Source of the DNA: Diacronema lutheri
Taxonomy: Eukaryota; Haptophyta; Pavlovophyceae; Pavlovales; Pavlovaceae
Direction of reading: 5' to 3'
DNA length: 64,000 nt
NCBI GenBank assembly: GCA_019448385.1
Contig: JAGTXO010000027.1
Coordinates: forward strand, 124,001 to 188,000
Within the stretch, counting starts at the first letter, position 1, and each line of letters begins with the position of its first letter. Positions 32,185-44,100 of the stretch are shown here, in pieces. The position numbers were made by a program, and so were the translations under genes. The notes beneath the pieces were generated by a model. The model saw nothing but the letters and a program-made list of their open reading frames with translations, made no database searches and was not told where the DNA came from.

Positions 32185-35100
32185 GCAGATCGCCGCATCT
32201 ATGCCCAAATTCGAGGACACGCGCAAGTTTAAAATCTCGACCATCTTCAAGGGGCAGGACCTGCTCAAGGACCTGCTCGTGCAGGTGAAGGCATCTCTCG
32301 CCGCCAACCAGTCGCGCCTCCACTGGCCCGCCGTCCCCGCCACATACCGGCCGGTCGACACGGTGCGCGTCTCGGCGTCCACCCTCCTCGCCGTCGAACG
32401 CCTCGCCGGCGCCGGCGTCCACGGCGGCAACGGCGGCGCGCCCGCCTCGCCGCTCGACGGGCCGACCCGCCTCGCGCCCTCCGAGCGCCTGTGGCTTGCG
32501 CCCGCCTCCTTTGCGCCCGAGCGCGACGCCGCGCGCGCCGCGCCGCTCGTCGCCTTCCGCGCCGTCACGCCGCCATCGGCGACGTGGCTCGCGTCCGCGC
32601 GCGTCGGCGGCGCGGGCGGCGGCGCGTCGCTCGCTGTGTGCGACGCGGACGCCAAGGCCTTTGCCGGCCTGCCGCTCGCGCCCATTGGCCTCGCCACGTG
32701 CGCGCGCGCGCCATCGCCGCCGCCATCGCCGCCGCCACGCCGCGCGCGCCGCGCCGCGCCCACACGCGCGCGCGCCGCGCAGCCGTCCGCCCGCCCGCGC
32801 GCCCGCCCAACCGCCCGACCGCCCGCCCAACCGCCCGCCCAACCGCCCAACCGCCCGTCCAACTGCCCGCCCAACTGCCCGCCCGTCCAACCGCCCACCC
32901 GACCGCCCGCCCAACCGCCCGCCCATCCAACCGCCCGCCCAACCGCCCGCCCAACCGCCCGCAGCTACGTCGGCCGCCGCCCCGCGCGGCCTGCGGGGAC
33001 GACCCCATCGTCGCTCCCCTTCGACTTGAGCGCGCAGCCCCTCGCGCGCACCGCCGTCGGCCGTGCGCTCATCTCGCGGCTCGGCGACGACCTGGCTGAC
33101 TTTGCAAAGGCGCGCGATCTTGGAGGGGGCCTTGAGATGCTACACCTTCTCGAGGACCAGCTCGCCGCGTACGCGCGCGCGCGCTGCCTGCCCCTTCCCC
33201 CCATCCCCATCCCCTTCCCCCCCTCCCCTTCCCCTTCCCCCCTTTTCCATCCCCTTCCCCATCCCCCTGCCCTCCCCTCCCCCCCTTCTCGTGTCTTCTT
33301 CTCGCGCCATCGCAGCCCGCCTCGCGCCGCGATACCCCGAAACGTCGCCCCCCCCCCCCCCCCCCCCCCGCGCCCCTTTTCAATCGGCCCCTCCCCGCCC
33401 GCCTCCCCGCCCGCCTCCCCGCCCGCAGCTACGCGGCCGCGGCGGACGCGACGCCGCTGCAGCGCGCGCTCAAGCACATCGACGGCCTGCGCCGCGCGCT
33501 GCGCGCCCTGGCCGAGCGCGACCTCGCCTTTGTCGAGGCCGCCGTCCTTGCGCTGCCCGCCCTCGCCGCCGCCGCGCCGCCGCCGCCGCCCGGCGTCGAC
33601 GGCGTTGGCGGCGGCGGCGGCGTCGGCGGCGGCGGTGGCGCCACCGACGGCGACGACGACGCGGCGGCGGTGGCGTACAGCTTGTTGCGCGAGGCGGGGG
33701 CCGAGCCGTCGCCCACCTTCGGCTCGCTCCTACGTCTCGCCCTCTCCGCGCGCGGCAAGGAGCTGCTGCGCGACCTCAACCCCTTTTTAAACGAGGCGGC
33801 CGCCGACGACGTGCTCCAGCTGACGGTGTGCACGGCGGCGGCGACGATCCGCGCCACGCAGGCGGCGCGCTGCGACGCGCTCGCACGCGAGCTCCTCGCG
33901 ATGCTCCACGCCCTCGAGGCGACCAAACGCAGCGGCGGCAACGCGGCGGGTGGCGCCGGCGGCGGCGGCGGCGGCAGCGGCAGCGGCTCGGGCGGTGCCG
34001 ACGCAGACGCAGCCATCATGTCGACGGTGCACGCGACGGCGCTCAAGGCGCGCGCCCTCGCCTCCGCGCTCGGCGAGCGTCGACACTACGCCGCCGCACC
34101 GCCCGTCGGTGGTGGCGGTGGCGGTGGCGGTGGCGGTGGCGGGTCGGAGGGCGGGGGCGGCGCGCGCGTGCTGGACGCGAGGCTGCTCGCTTTTGAATTC
34201 GCCCAGTCGATCATGCTGCGCGAAGTGCAGGTGGGGCGCGGTGTGGGCGCTGCCCGCGGCCGCCGCGGGTGCGGGGGCTGCTTGGGGGAGGGAGGGGGGG
34301 GAGGGAGGGGGGGGGGGGGGGGGGTCTGTCTGTGGCGCCGTGCGCATCATTTGGCGGGATGGTGGGATAGGGAGGGGGGGGAGGGGGGGGGGGGGGGGGT
34401 CTGTCTGTGGCGCCGTGCGCATCATTTGGCGGGATGGTGGGATAGGGAGGGGGGGGGGGGGGGGGGGGGGGTCTGTCTGTGGCGCCGTGCGCATCATTTG
34501 GCGGGATGGTGGGATAGGGAGGGGGGGGAGGGGGGGGGGGGGGGGTCTGTCTGTGGCGCCGTGCGCATCATTTGGCGGGATGGTGGGATAGGGAGGGGGG
34601 GCGGGGGGGGGGTCTGTCTGTGGCGCCGTGCGCATCATTTGGCGGGATGGTGGGATAGGGAGGGGGGGAGGGGGGGGGGGGGGGGGGGGGTCTGTCTGTG
34701 GCGCCGTGCGCATCATTTGGCGGGATGGTGGGATAGGGAGGGGGGGGGGGGGGGGGGGGGGGTCTGTCTGTGGCGCCGTGCGCATCATTTGGCGGGATGG
34801 TGGGATAGGGAGGGAGGGGGGGGAGGGGGGGGGGGGGGGGTCTGTCTGTGGCGCCGTGCGCATCATTTGGCGGGATGGTGGGATAGGGAGGGGGGGGGGA
34901 GGGGGGGGGGGGGCGGTCTGTGGCGCCGTGCGCGTCATTTGGCGTGCTCAATTGCAGCCTATCCCACCATCCCACTCGTTCCCCCTCCTTCTCTCTCCTC
35001 TCCCCGCTCTCTCCCCACCCACAAACCCCCGGACCCCTCTCCGGACAACCCCCCTTCCCCCCCCCGGACCCCCCCGCCCCTCCCCGGACCGCAGGTCTCC

Positions 35101-38100
35101 CTCCTCCGCTCCTTCGTCACGACCGCGCAGCGCGGCGAGTCGATCTGCCAGCAGCTGCTGATGGGGCAGGGCAAGACCACCGTCCTCGCGCCGGCGCTCG
35201 CCCTGCTCCTCGCGACGCCCGACCGCCTCGTCGTGATGACTATGCCGACGCACCTTGTCGCCTTCTCGCGCGGGCTGCTGCGCGAGCGGCTGTCGGGCGT
35301 CCTCTCAAGGCCCGTCTTTGTCCTCCGCTGCGAGCGCGCGCAGCCGATCACACAGGGCACGCTCGACTGCCTCCGCGCGACGCGCGACCGCTGTGGCGTT
35401 GTCGTCTGTGCGCGCGCCGCCACCTTCCTCGCTGCTCTCCCCATACCTCATACCTCCCCACCCCCCTCCCTCCTCTCCCTATACCTTCCCACCCCCCCCC
35501 CCCCCCACCCCCCCGGACACCCTCCCCACCCCCCTCATTCCCCTCCCCCTTACCCCCCTCCCCGCCCCTTCCCCTGCTGCCCTTGTATCCCCCCATTATG
35601 CCCCGTTCGCCCTCCCTCCCCCTCCCCTTTAACCCCTGCCCTGCCCTGCCCCCCCCCCCCCCCCCCCCCCCAGGCGACGCCTCGTCGCTCAAGTCGCTGC
35701 TGCTCAAGGCGATCGAGTGCCTGCACACCCTCGACGAGGCCGCCTTCGGCTCCGACCTCACCGCCGCCGCCGCCGCCGCCGCCGCTCGCGCCGCCCTCGC
35801 CACCTCCCGCTTCCACGCGCTCCAACGCCTCCTCGGCCTCCGCCGCCGCCGGCCGCGCACCGGCGCCTCAGACGCGGCGCTCGCCGCCGAGCAGATCGAG
35901 CTGTGCATCGCGTGCCTTGATGTCGTCCAGTCGAGTGTCTGCATCCTCGACGAGGTCGACTCCCTCCTCACGCCGCTCAAGTCGGAGTTGAACTGGCCGC
36001 TTGGCGCAAGGCTGCCCCTCGACCACACGCCCGCGCGCTGGGAGCTCGCGTGGCACCTGTGCGCGCCGCGTGCCGCGCGCAACGCCGTCCGCGTCGCGGG
36101 CGGTGGCGGCTGGCGCGGCGTGGCGCGGCGTGGCTGCGCCGCGCGTGCACGAGGGGCCCACCCGCCCTCCCCATTCCCTCCCCATCCCATCCTCATCCCC
36201 TCTTTATCCCATCCCCATCCCCTCCCCATCCCCTCCTCATCCCCTCCTCATCCCATCCCCATCCCCTCCTCATCCCATCCCCTCCCCTCCTCATCCCTCC
36301 TCTCCTTACCGCCCCCCCCCCCCCCCCCCCCCCCGCAGCATGGACGGGTTGCTGCACGCCTCGACTGGGCGACTGTCCGTTGACTTTGCCGATTCGTCCG
36401 AGGCATCCGCCCTCCTCGCACAGATCGACTCGGCGCTTAAGGCGGGCGCCGAGCAGAAGGTGCGCGCTCTCGAGAAACGGGGGAAAGAGGGAGAAAGAGG
36501 GGTGGGTGGGTGAGGGGGGGGGGGGGGGGGGATGCTTCCTTGTCCCGCTCTCTCCCCCATCCTCCCCCTTCCTCCTCCCGGCGTCACCCCTCATTCCCCC
36601 CGTCATTCGTCACCCGTCATTCGTCACCCGTCATTCGTCACCACTTACCACCCGTCACCCGTCACCCGTCACCCGTCACCGCCTTCTCCCGCGTGCAGGT
36701 GGTACAGCTCCGCCCGCACCTGCTCGTCCTCGACGACGGTTACTACGCCACCTCGCTCCGCCCGCTCCTCGCACGATGGGCGCTGCTCTGGCTGCGCGGC
36801 AGGCAGCTGCGCGGGATCTCTGACGACCAGGCAAGTGCTGCTGCGGCCGCGCCATGCGACTAACCTTTCCCCCTCCCTACCCCCTGTCCCCCCCTCCAAC
36901 CCCCTTTCCCCCCTCCCTACCGCCTATTGCGTGCTCCAACCCTCGCCCCAACTCCCAACCAATTCCTCCCCCCCCCCCCCCCCCCTCGCAGGTGCTCGCC
37001 TACCTGCTCGGCGGCCCCGCCTCGTCACCCTCCGCCGCAAAGATCGTGCGCGAGCAGCTCTCCGAGCCGCAGGCAAAGTCGATCAACCTGACGCGCACCT
37101 GGCTCGACTCGGTTCTGCCCCATGTGCTCGGAAGGGTCAACCTGGTACACTACGGCTTGCTGCCGTCGGAGATGGCGTTGCAGCAGCAGCCGGTGAGGCG
37201 CGTGACGGCGCCGTTACGCCCACCTCTCTCATCCCCCCGCCTGTCTCCCGCCTTTCCTCCCGTCCCCCCCCTGTTTCCCTCTCATCCCCCCGCCTGTCTC
37301 CCGCATTTCCTCCCGTCGCCCCTTTCTCTTCGCATGCTCCCATGCCGCCCTTACCTGCCCCATCCCCCACTCCTACCCCCATCCCCCCCCCCCCCCCCCC
37401 CCCCGTTCCCCTCCCCGTCTGCCGCAGGCCTCCGCCACCGACCCGTCCTACACGCAGCAGTCCCGCTCGCGCCTCCTCCTCGCCATCCCGTATATCGGAA
37501 AGGGCATGCCGTCGGACGCGTCCGAGTTTGCCAACCCGGATGTGCTTATCGGACTCACCGTGCGCGCACCCGCACCGACCGTCGCCGAGGCGCGCGTGCG
37601 CTCACCTCCGGCCGCCGCGCCGTTGGCTGCCCCGCCGCCTGCCCCCTCACCTTGCCTGTGTATCCCCCCCCCCCCCCCCTCTCCCCTCTCCCCTTCCCTA
37701 CCGTCCTCCCTCCCCCCCCCCCCCCTCCCCTTCCCCATATCATATGGCCGGCCGTTACAGGTGCTCGCCTACCGTTTCGAGGGGCTGCGCCGCTCGGACG
37801 TCCTCGGCGTGTTGCTCAACCTGATCGCGATGATGGCCGAGCAGGAGGGGCCGTACAAGGCGCGACCTGTGCGCGCCGCGCCGCGCAGCGCCGCGCAGCG
37901 CAACGCCGCGTCCTGTGACAGCGCCGCGCACGATGGCGGCGGCAGCATGGCGGCGGCAGCATGGCGGCGGCGGCGCTCTCCTCTGCCCAGCCGCTGCTCC
38001 CGCAGGCGGTCTCTGACCCCCGACACACCCCCCCCCCCCCTCCTTCCCCTCCCGAACCGCCTTTTTACAAACCGCCTGCAGGCGTGCCGCACCTTTGTGC

Positions 38101-41100
38101 GTTGGGTCGAGCTCGGCGGCGGTCGCGTGCGTGGCGCGGCGCCCACCGCGCCGCAGAAGCTCGCCTCCTCCACCGCCCTCGCCACGGCCGAACCGCCTGC
38201 ACCCACACACGTGCCCAGTTTGCCCGTTGGCGCGGCTGATGGCGGCGAAGGCGGGCCGCGCGAGGTGCCGCCCCTGCAACTCGTCGACGTGCGTGACGGC
38301 GAGCTGCTCGACCTGCTCGACGGCCTGCTGCGCAACCTGCCCGGTGCGCGCGCACACGCGGCCGCTCCCTCCCCCCTTGATGCGTTTGAACACGGCGCTG
38401 GCGCCCACCTTCCCCCTTTCCCTTTCGATTCCCTTCTCTCCCCCCCCCCCCCCCCCCGCATCTCCCCGCCCACCTTCCCCCTTTCCCTTTCGATTCCCTT
38501 CTCCCCCCCCCCCCCCCCCCCGCATCTCCCCGCCCACCTTCCCCCTTTCCCTTTCGATTCCCTTCTCTCCCCCCCCCCCCCCCCCCCCCGCATCTCCCCG
38601 CCCACCTTCCCCCTTTCCCTTTCGATTCCCTTCTCCCCCCCCCCCCCCCCCCCGCATCTCCCTGCCCACCTTCCCCCTTTCCCTTTCGATTCCCTTCCCT
38701 ACCCCCCCCCCCCCCGCCCCCGCATCTCCCCGCCCACCTTCCCCCTTTCCCTTTCCCTTCCCTACCCCCCCCCCCCCCCCCGCATCTCCCCGCCCGCATC
38801 TCCCCGCCCACCTTCCCCCTTTCCTTTCGATTCCTTTCCCCACCCCCCCCCCCCCCCCCCTCGCATCTCCCCGCCCGCCCGCTGACGCACGCCACCGACC
38901 TTTCCCCCCTTCCCTCCCTCCCCCAACCCCCCCCCCCCCCCCTTCCCTTTCTTTTAAAACACGGTACCCGCTGCAGAGGTGGTCAGTCACTACCTGCACG
39001 ACTTTGCCTTCCCAGTCACGATGGCCAAGCAGACGACCAAGCTGTCAGCCAACGGGCAGGACCTCGGCGGCTCAATGCTCGCACCGTTACGCATTGGCTT
39101 CTCGGGCACGCCAAACGATTTGCTCCCGCTCGAGCTGGGCAGGCACGCGCCCTTCTCTGCCCCCCACCCCCTTCCCTTCCCCCCCCCCCCCCTTCCTTTC
39201 CCCCCTTCTCCCCTCCCCCTTTCCCCCTTCCTCACCGCCAACCAAACCCCCCCCCCCTCCCCCCCCCCCCCCCCCCACCCTTCCCCTGCCCCGCAGGTGC
39301 CACTACGCCAAGGGCGACGACGGACGCGTGCTGCACGTGCTCACATCGGAGCGGGTCGCTGCGGTTGAGCCCGTCGCGCCTGGGTGGGACGTGACTTGGA
39401 TTTTGCAGTGGGTGCGTCCTTGCGCCCAGAGCGCGTCCCCTGCCACGTGCGCCCCTTCTGCGCCTCTGCTACGCCCCCCCCCCCCCCCCCCCCCCCCATT
39501 GTCCCCCTGCCCCCCCCCGCCCCTCCCTTCCCTCTCCCCCTCCACCACCATGCATGACCCACGCCAAACCGCCCTCCCCCCCTTCCCCCCTTTACCTTCC
39601 CCCCCCCCCCTCTCCCTGCCAGGTGGCAAAGCGCCGTCCGCCCCTGCACGCCCTCATCGACACGGGCGCCATCGTGACGGGCTTTTCAAACGAGCAAGTG
39701 GCGCGCGCGCTCCTCGACTTTGGCCTGCCGCTCGCCGCCGTCGTCTTCCTCAACCGCGAGGGCGAGAAGCTTGTCCTCACACGGCGCTCGGCAAGGCCCG
39801 TGCCCCTCGCCCAGTGCGGCGTGCCACCCGCCCACCGCTTCACATATTACGACCAGGTGCGCGCGAGAACACGAGAGCACACTTTCTATGTTTACGACCC
39901 TGCCAAGCGCCTCCCCTCCCGCCTCCTCCCCTCCCCCCTCCGCCTCCCCTTTCCCCCCTTCCCCCTTTCCCCCTTTTCCCCTTTCCCCCTTTCCCCCCCC
40001 CCCCTTCCTCCCTTCCCCCCCCTTTCCCCCTTTCCCCCTTTCCCCCTTTCCCCCTTTCCCCCTTTCCCCTTTCCCCCCTTCCCCCTTTCCCCCCTTTCCC
40101 CTTTCCCTTTTTTCCCCTTTCCCCCTTCCCCCCTTCCCCCTTTCCCCCCCCCCCCCGTTCCTCCCTTCCCCCGCCCTTTCCCCCTTTCCTCCTTTCCCCC
40201 CTTCCCCCTTTCCCCCCTTCCCCCTTTCCCCCTTTACCCCTTTAGCCCTTCCCCCTTTTTCCCCTTCCCCCCCCCCGTTTCCCCCCTTTCCCCCTTTCCC
40301 CCTTTTCCCCTTTCCCCCTTTCCCCTTTTCCCCCTTTCCCCCTTTCCCCCTTTCCCCGCTGTGCTGCAGCGCACGGCCATGAAATCCGCGCGAGCTTTGC
40401 TGCGCACCGGAATGGTCCGGCTCTGCTGTCTGTGCCCCCCCCCCCCCCCTTTTTCCCATCCCCATCACAACCCCCTTGCCTTCCCCCCCCCCCCCCCTCC
40501 CTTCCCCCACCCCAGGTGAACACGACTGGCACCGACATCGCGCAGACGGCGGACGCGCGCGCGGCGATCACCCTCGGCCACGCGATGACCTTCCGAGACC
40601 TGGCGCAGGGCGCCTTCCGCATGCGTGGCATTGGCACAGGGCAGACCGTTCAAATCCTTGTTCAGCCCGAGGTCGCCAGGCTCGTCGCGACCGCAAAGGC
40701 GCGCGGCGGCGGGCTGGGCGGTGGGCTGGGCGGTGGGCTGGGCGGCGGGCTGGGCGGCGGGATGGTGCCGCTGCCAACGCTTTCCGATGTGTGCGCGTGG
40801 CTCGTGCTCAACTCAATCCGCGCCGAAGCGACCCAGTTCGCTCTCCTCTGCGAGCAGCGACTGGCAAACGTCTGGCGCAAGAGGTCTTTCCGGCTGCTGC
40901 GCGAGAGGCGCGAGCAGCTCAAGAGGCCCGCACTCGACGCGGCGGCCGGGCGGCGGAGCGCCACAGCCGCCGCCGTGGCGGGCGGCGGCGGCGGCGGCGG
41001 CGGCTCGGCCACCGCGTCGGCCGTCGGCGGCGGCGGCGAGACGCGCGCGGCGCTGCAGGTGGGCACCGCCGACGCCACGCCGCCGCCGTCCCGCGCGCGC

Positions 41101-44100
41101 GCGCGCGCTCGCCGCGACGCGCGTGGCCGCCGCCTCCGCCTGTGCCTCCCGCCGCCTCCGCCTGTGCCTCCCCCCGCCTCCGCCTGTGCCTCCCCCCGCC
41201 TCCGCCTGTGCCTCCCGCCGCCTCCGCCTGTGCCTCCCCCCGCTACGCCACGCGTGCGCGCCTTTCGCCGAGCCCCGCCGAGCACGCCACCATGGCCCCC
41301 CACGCACCGCCATGCCCCTGAGACCACCGCCGCCTTTTCAAAATGCGCGCCATCCGCCTTTTGAAAATGCGCGCCCGTTTTGCGCAGGTCTTCCGCGAGC
41401 CGCTCGACTTCCACGTTGAGGCGTCCGTGCCGCAGGCGCGCTCGCCGTCCGCCATCCTCGCCGAGCGCGCAGACTGCCACGCCCATCTCGTCGCCGATGC
41501 GACCGAGGTGTGGGCCCGCTTCCACGCCGCGCCGCGCCGCGCCCGCGCCCCGCCCCCCCCCCCCCCCAACCCCCACTGCCCGCCCGCCCGCCCGCACGGA
41601 GCTGCGGCACGCGTCGCGCTCGGCGCCGCGCGCGGGACCGCCCAGCGCGCCCAGCGAGCCCAGCGCGCCTGCGCGCTCGTCCGCTCGTCCCATCTGCGCA
41701 CTCACCGTCCCGCACGCTGCGCCGCCCCGGACCGCACCGGACCGCACCGGAACCGCACCGGAACCGCACCGGGCCGCACCGGAACCGCATCGGAACCGCA
41801 CCGGGCCGCACCGGACTTTGGCCAGTCGGCGACTGTGCGTGCAATCCTGGCGGACATGCGCAACGCGGACAGTGACGCCGTTACGGCCGGCACGGCGGGC
41901 GCGGTCGCGGCGGCTGCCGAGGCGGGCGGGCTGCAGCTCGAGGCAGAGGCGGTCGCGGAGGCCGAGGCCGAGGCCGAGGCGGAGCAGGAGCAGCAGCAGC
42001 AGCAGCAGCAGCAGGCACGTGCCCGCTCGCCCGGACCGCCCGCCCGGACCGCTCCGGACCGTCGCGCCCGCCCCGCGCGCCCGTCTGTGCCGCACCGCGC
42101 GCTGCGCTGCCGCGTGTCGTCTCTTTGGCCCCTCGCCATCTCTGCCCCATGCCCGCTTCCCCCCTTGCCCCTGCCATTCCCCCCCCCCCTCCCCCATCCC
42201 CCCCTCCCTCCCCCTCTAACCGAGACCCCTCGCCATCTCTGCCCCGTGCGCGCTTCCCCCCTTGCCCCTGCCCCCCCCCCCCCTCCCCCTCCCCCTCTTA
42301 CCTGGCCCCCTCGCCGTCTCTGCCCCATGCGCTGCGCTGCCCTGTGTCGCAGGTGCAGCAGCAGAAGGAGGAGGAGGCGGAGGCCGACGAGCCGCAGCGC
42401 CTGCCCTTCACGCGCGACGACGAGGCACTCCGGTGCGATCCGCGCGCTCGCCGCCCCTACGCCTCGCCCCTTCGCCTCTCGCGCCCCTTTTCTATTCGGC
42501 CGCCGCACGTCGCCGCCAACGAACCCCCCCCCCCCTTCCCCCCCCCCTTCCCCTTCCTCGTCCCCGTCCCCCCTCCGCCCGCCCTCCGCGCAGCCCGTGG
42601 CGTCTCGACCAGCTCGCATGCGCGCCATCGGGTCCGCCACATCCGCTCGCGCCGCCTTTTTACAAAACGGCTGAGTTCATCGTCCACCGCACGATCGTCG
42701 CCAAGGCCGCGCCGCTCCACTTCCCCGAGTGCGCGCGCCGCTGTCACCGTGGCCACCGTGGCCACCGTGGCCACCGTGGCCACCGTGGCCACTGTGGCCA
42801 CCGCTGTCACCGCTGTCACCGCTGTCACCGCTGCCACCGCTGCCACCGTGGCCAACGCTGTCACCGCCGTTGCCGTGGCCACCGCCGCTGCCGCCGTCGC
42901 CGCTGCCCTGCGCGCGCGCATGCGTGCGCGCAGGGCGGGTCGCAGGGCGGGCGGGTCGCAGGGCGGGTCGGCCGAGGCTTTGCCCTCGCTCTGCCGGGCA
43001 CGCGCTGCTGCGTCTGCGTGTGCGCTGGCTGCGGCTGCGTGGGTGGGGCGGTGTGCGGTTGAAGCCCCCCCCCCCCCCCCTTCCCACCCCCCCCCCCCTC
43101 CGCCGCCCTCATTCACCCCACACGCCTTGCTCCCCCCCCCCCCCCCCATAGCTACCTGCTGCAAAGTCATAACTGGTTCCACCCCGCGTGGCGTAAGAGC
43201 CACAGGCGCGTCAAGAACGTCATCTGCCTCCTCGAGGCGCGTCACCCGCCCCTCACCGCGCCGCGCCGCGGTGGGCAGGAGGCGGCGCGCGGCGTCGCGC
43301 GCTCCGCCGCGCGCGGTCCTGGTGGCGGACGGACGGACGGACGGACGCCGTCTGAACGCGCGCTGAGCTCGCCGCCGCGCGCCCGCAGCACCCCGCGTCG
43401 CCTTTTCACGCTCACTCGTGCCACCGCCCTCCATCCCCGCCCCCTTCCGTCCGTCCGTCCGTCCGCCGCTTTGCGACCGCGCGCAGGTGCAGCAACCGGA
43501 CGCGGGTGCGGGCGGCCGGACGGCGGGTGGCGGTGGCAGCAATGGCGGCGCGGTGAGCGTAGGCGGCGGGGCGGCGACGCTGTCCCTCTCGGCGGGGCAG
43601 GAGACAAAGTTGCGCTCCATCTTCGCGCTCTTCGACTCGAGGGGAGCCGGCCGCCTCACGCGGCAGGTGCGGCGCATGCTGCGCGCAGCCGCCATCGTTG
43701 CGCGGCGCGCTGCCCTTTCACTGAAAAGAGGGGAGGGGGATAAGGATGGCGGGAGGGCGGGGGGAGGGGGGATAAGGATGGCGGGAGGGCGGGGGGATGG
43801 GGAGATAAGGATGGCGGGAGGGCAGGGGGAGGGGGATAAGGATGGCGGGAGGGCGGAGGGAGGGGGATAAGGATGGCGGGAGGGCAGGGGGATGGGAGAT
43901 AAGGATGGCGGGAGGGCAGGGGGAGGGAGATAAGGATGGCGGGAGGGCGGGGGGAGGGGAGATAAGGATGGCGGCAGGGCGGGGGGATGGGGGATAAGGA
44001 TGGCGGGAGGGCGGGGGGGTGGGGGATGGGGAGGGCAGGGGGATGGGGGATGGGGAGGGCAGGGGGAGAGGGGAACGCAGGAGGGGGGGGGGGGGGGGGA

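Larger units (their letters stand above)
35095..41058 (+). other. Superfamily-2 helicase-like core of the giant protein (DUF3638/DUF3645)
   Basis: Across exons 31-42 the protein shows, in order, motifs resembling those of SF2 helicases and SecA. A P-loop [12 protein letters not shown] lies at about 35158-35190. It is followed by [13 protein letters not shown] (motif Ia-like), then ILDEVD at about 35944-35961 (Walker B). GFSGTPND is encoded at about 39101-39123 (motif III-like), [15 protein letters not shown] is next, and [19 protein letters not shown] follows (motif V-like). Finally [18 protein letters not shown] carries paired Args as in motif VI. The DUF3645 signature, with [19 protein letters not shown], lies at about 37469-37547. 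The DUF names are established. The reading as an intact ATP-dependent translocase-like module is my inference from motif order, since all catalytic-type residues (Lys, Asp-Glu, Arg) are present. Confidence 0.65.

Noticed and set aside
37860-37868. A certain GC donor at 37860
   Set aside because: A GT donor eight bases later keeps the same phase, so this intron was left out of the firm GC-AG list.
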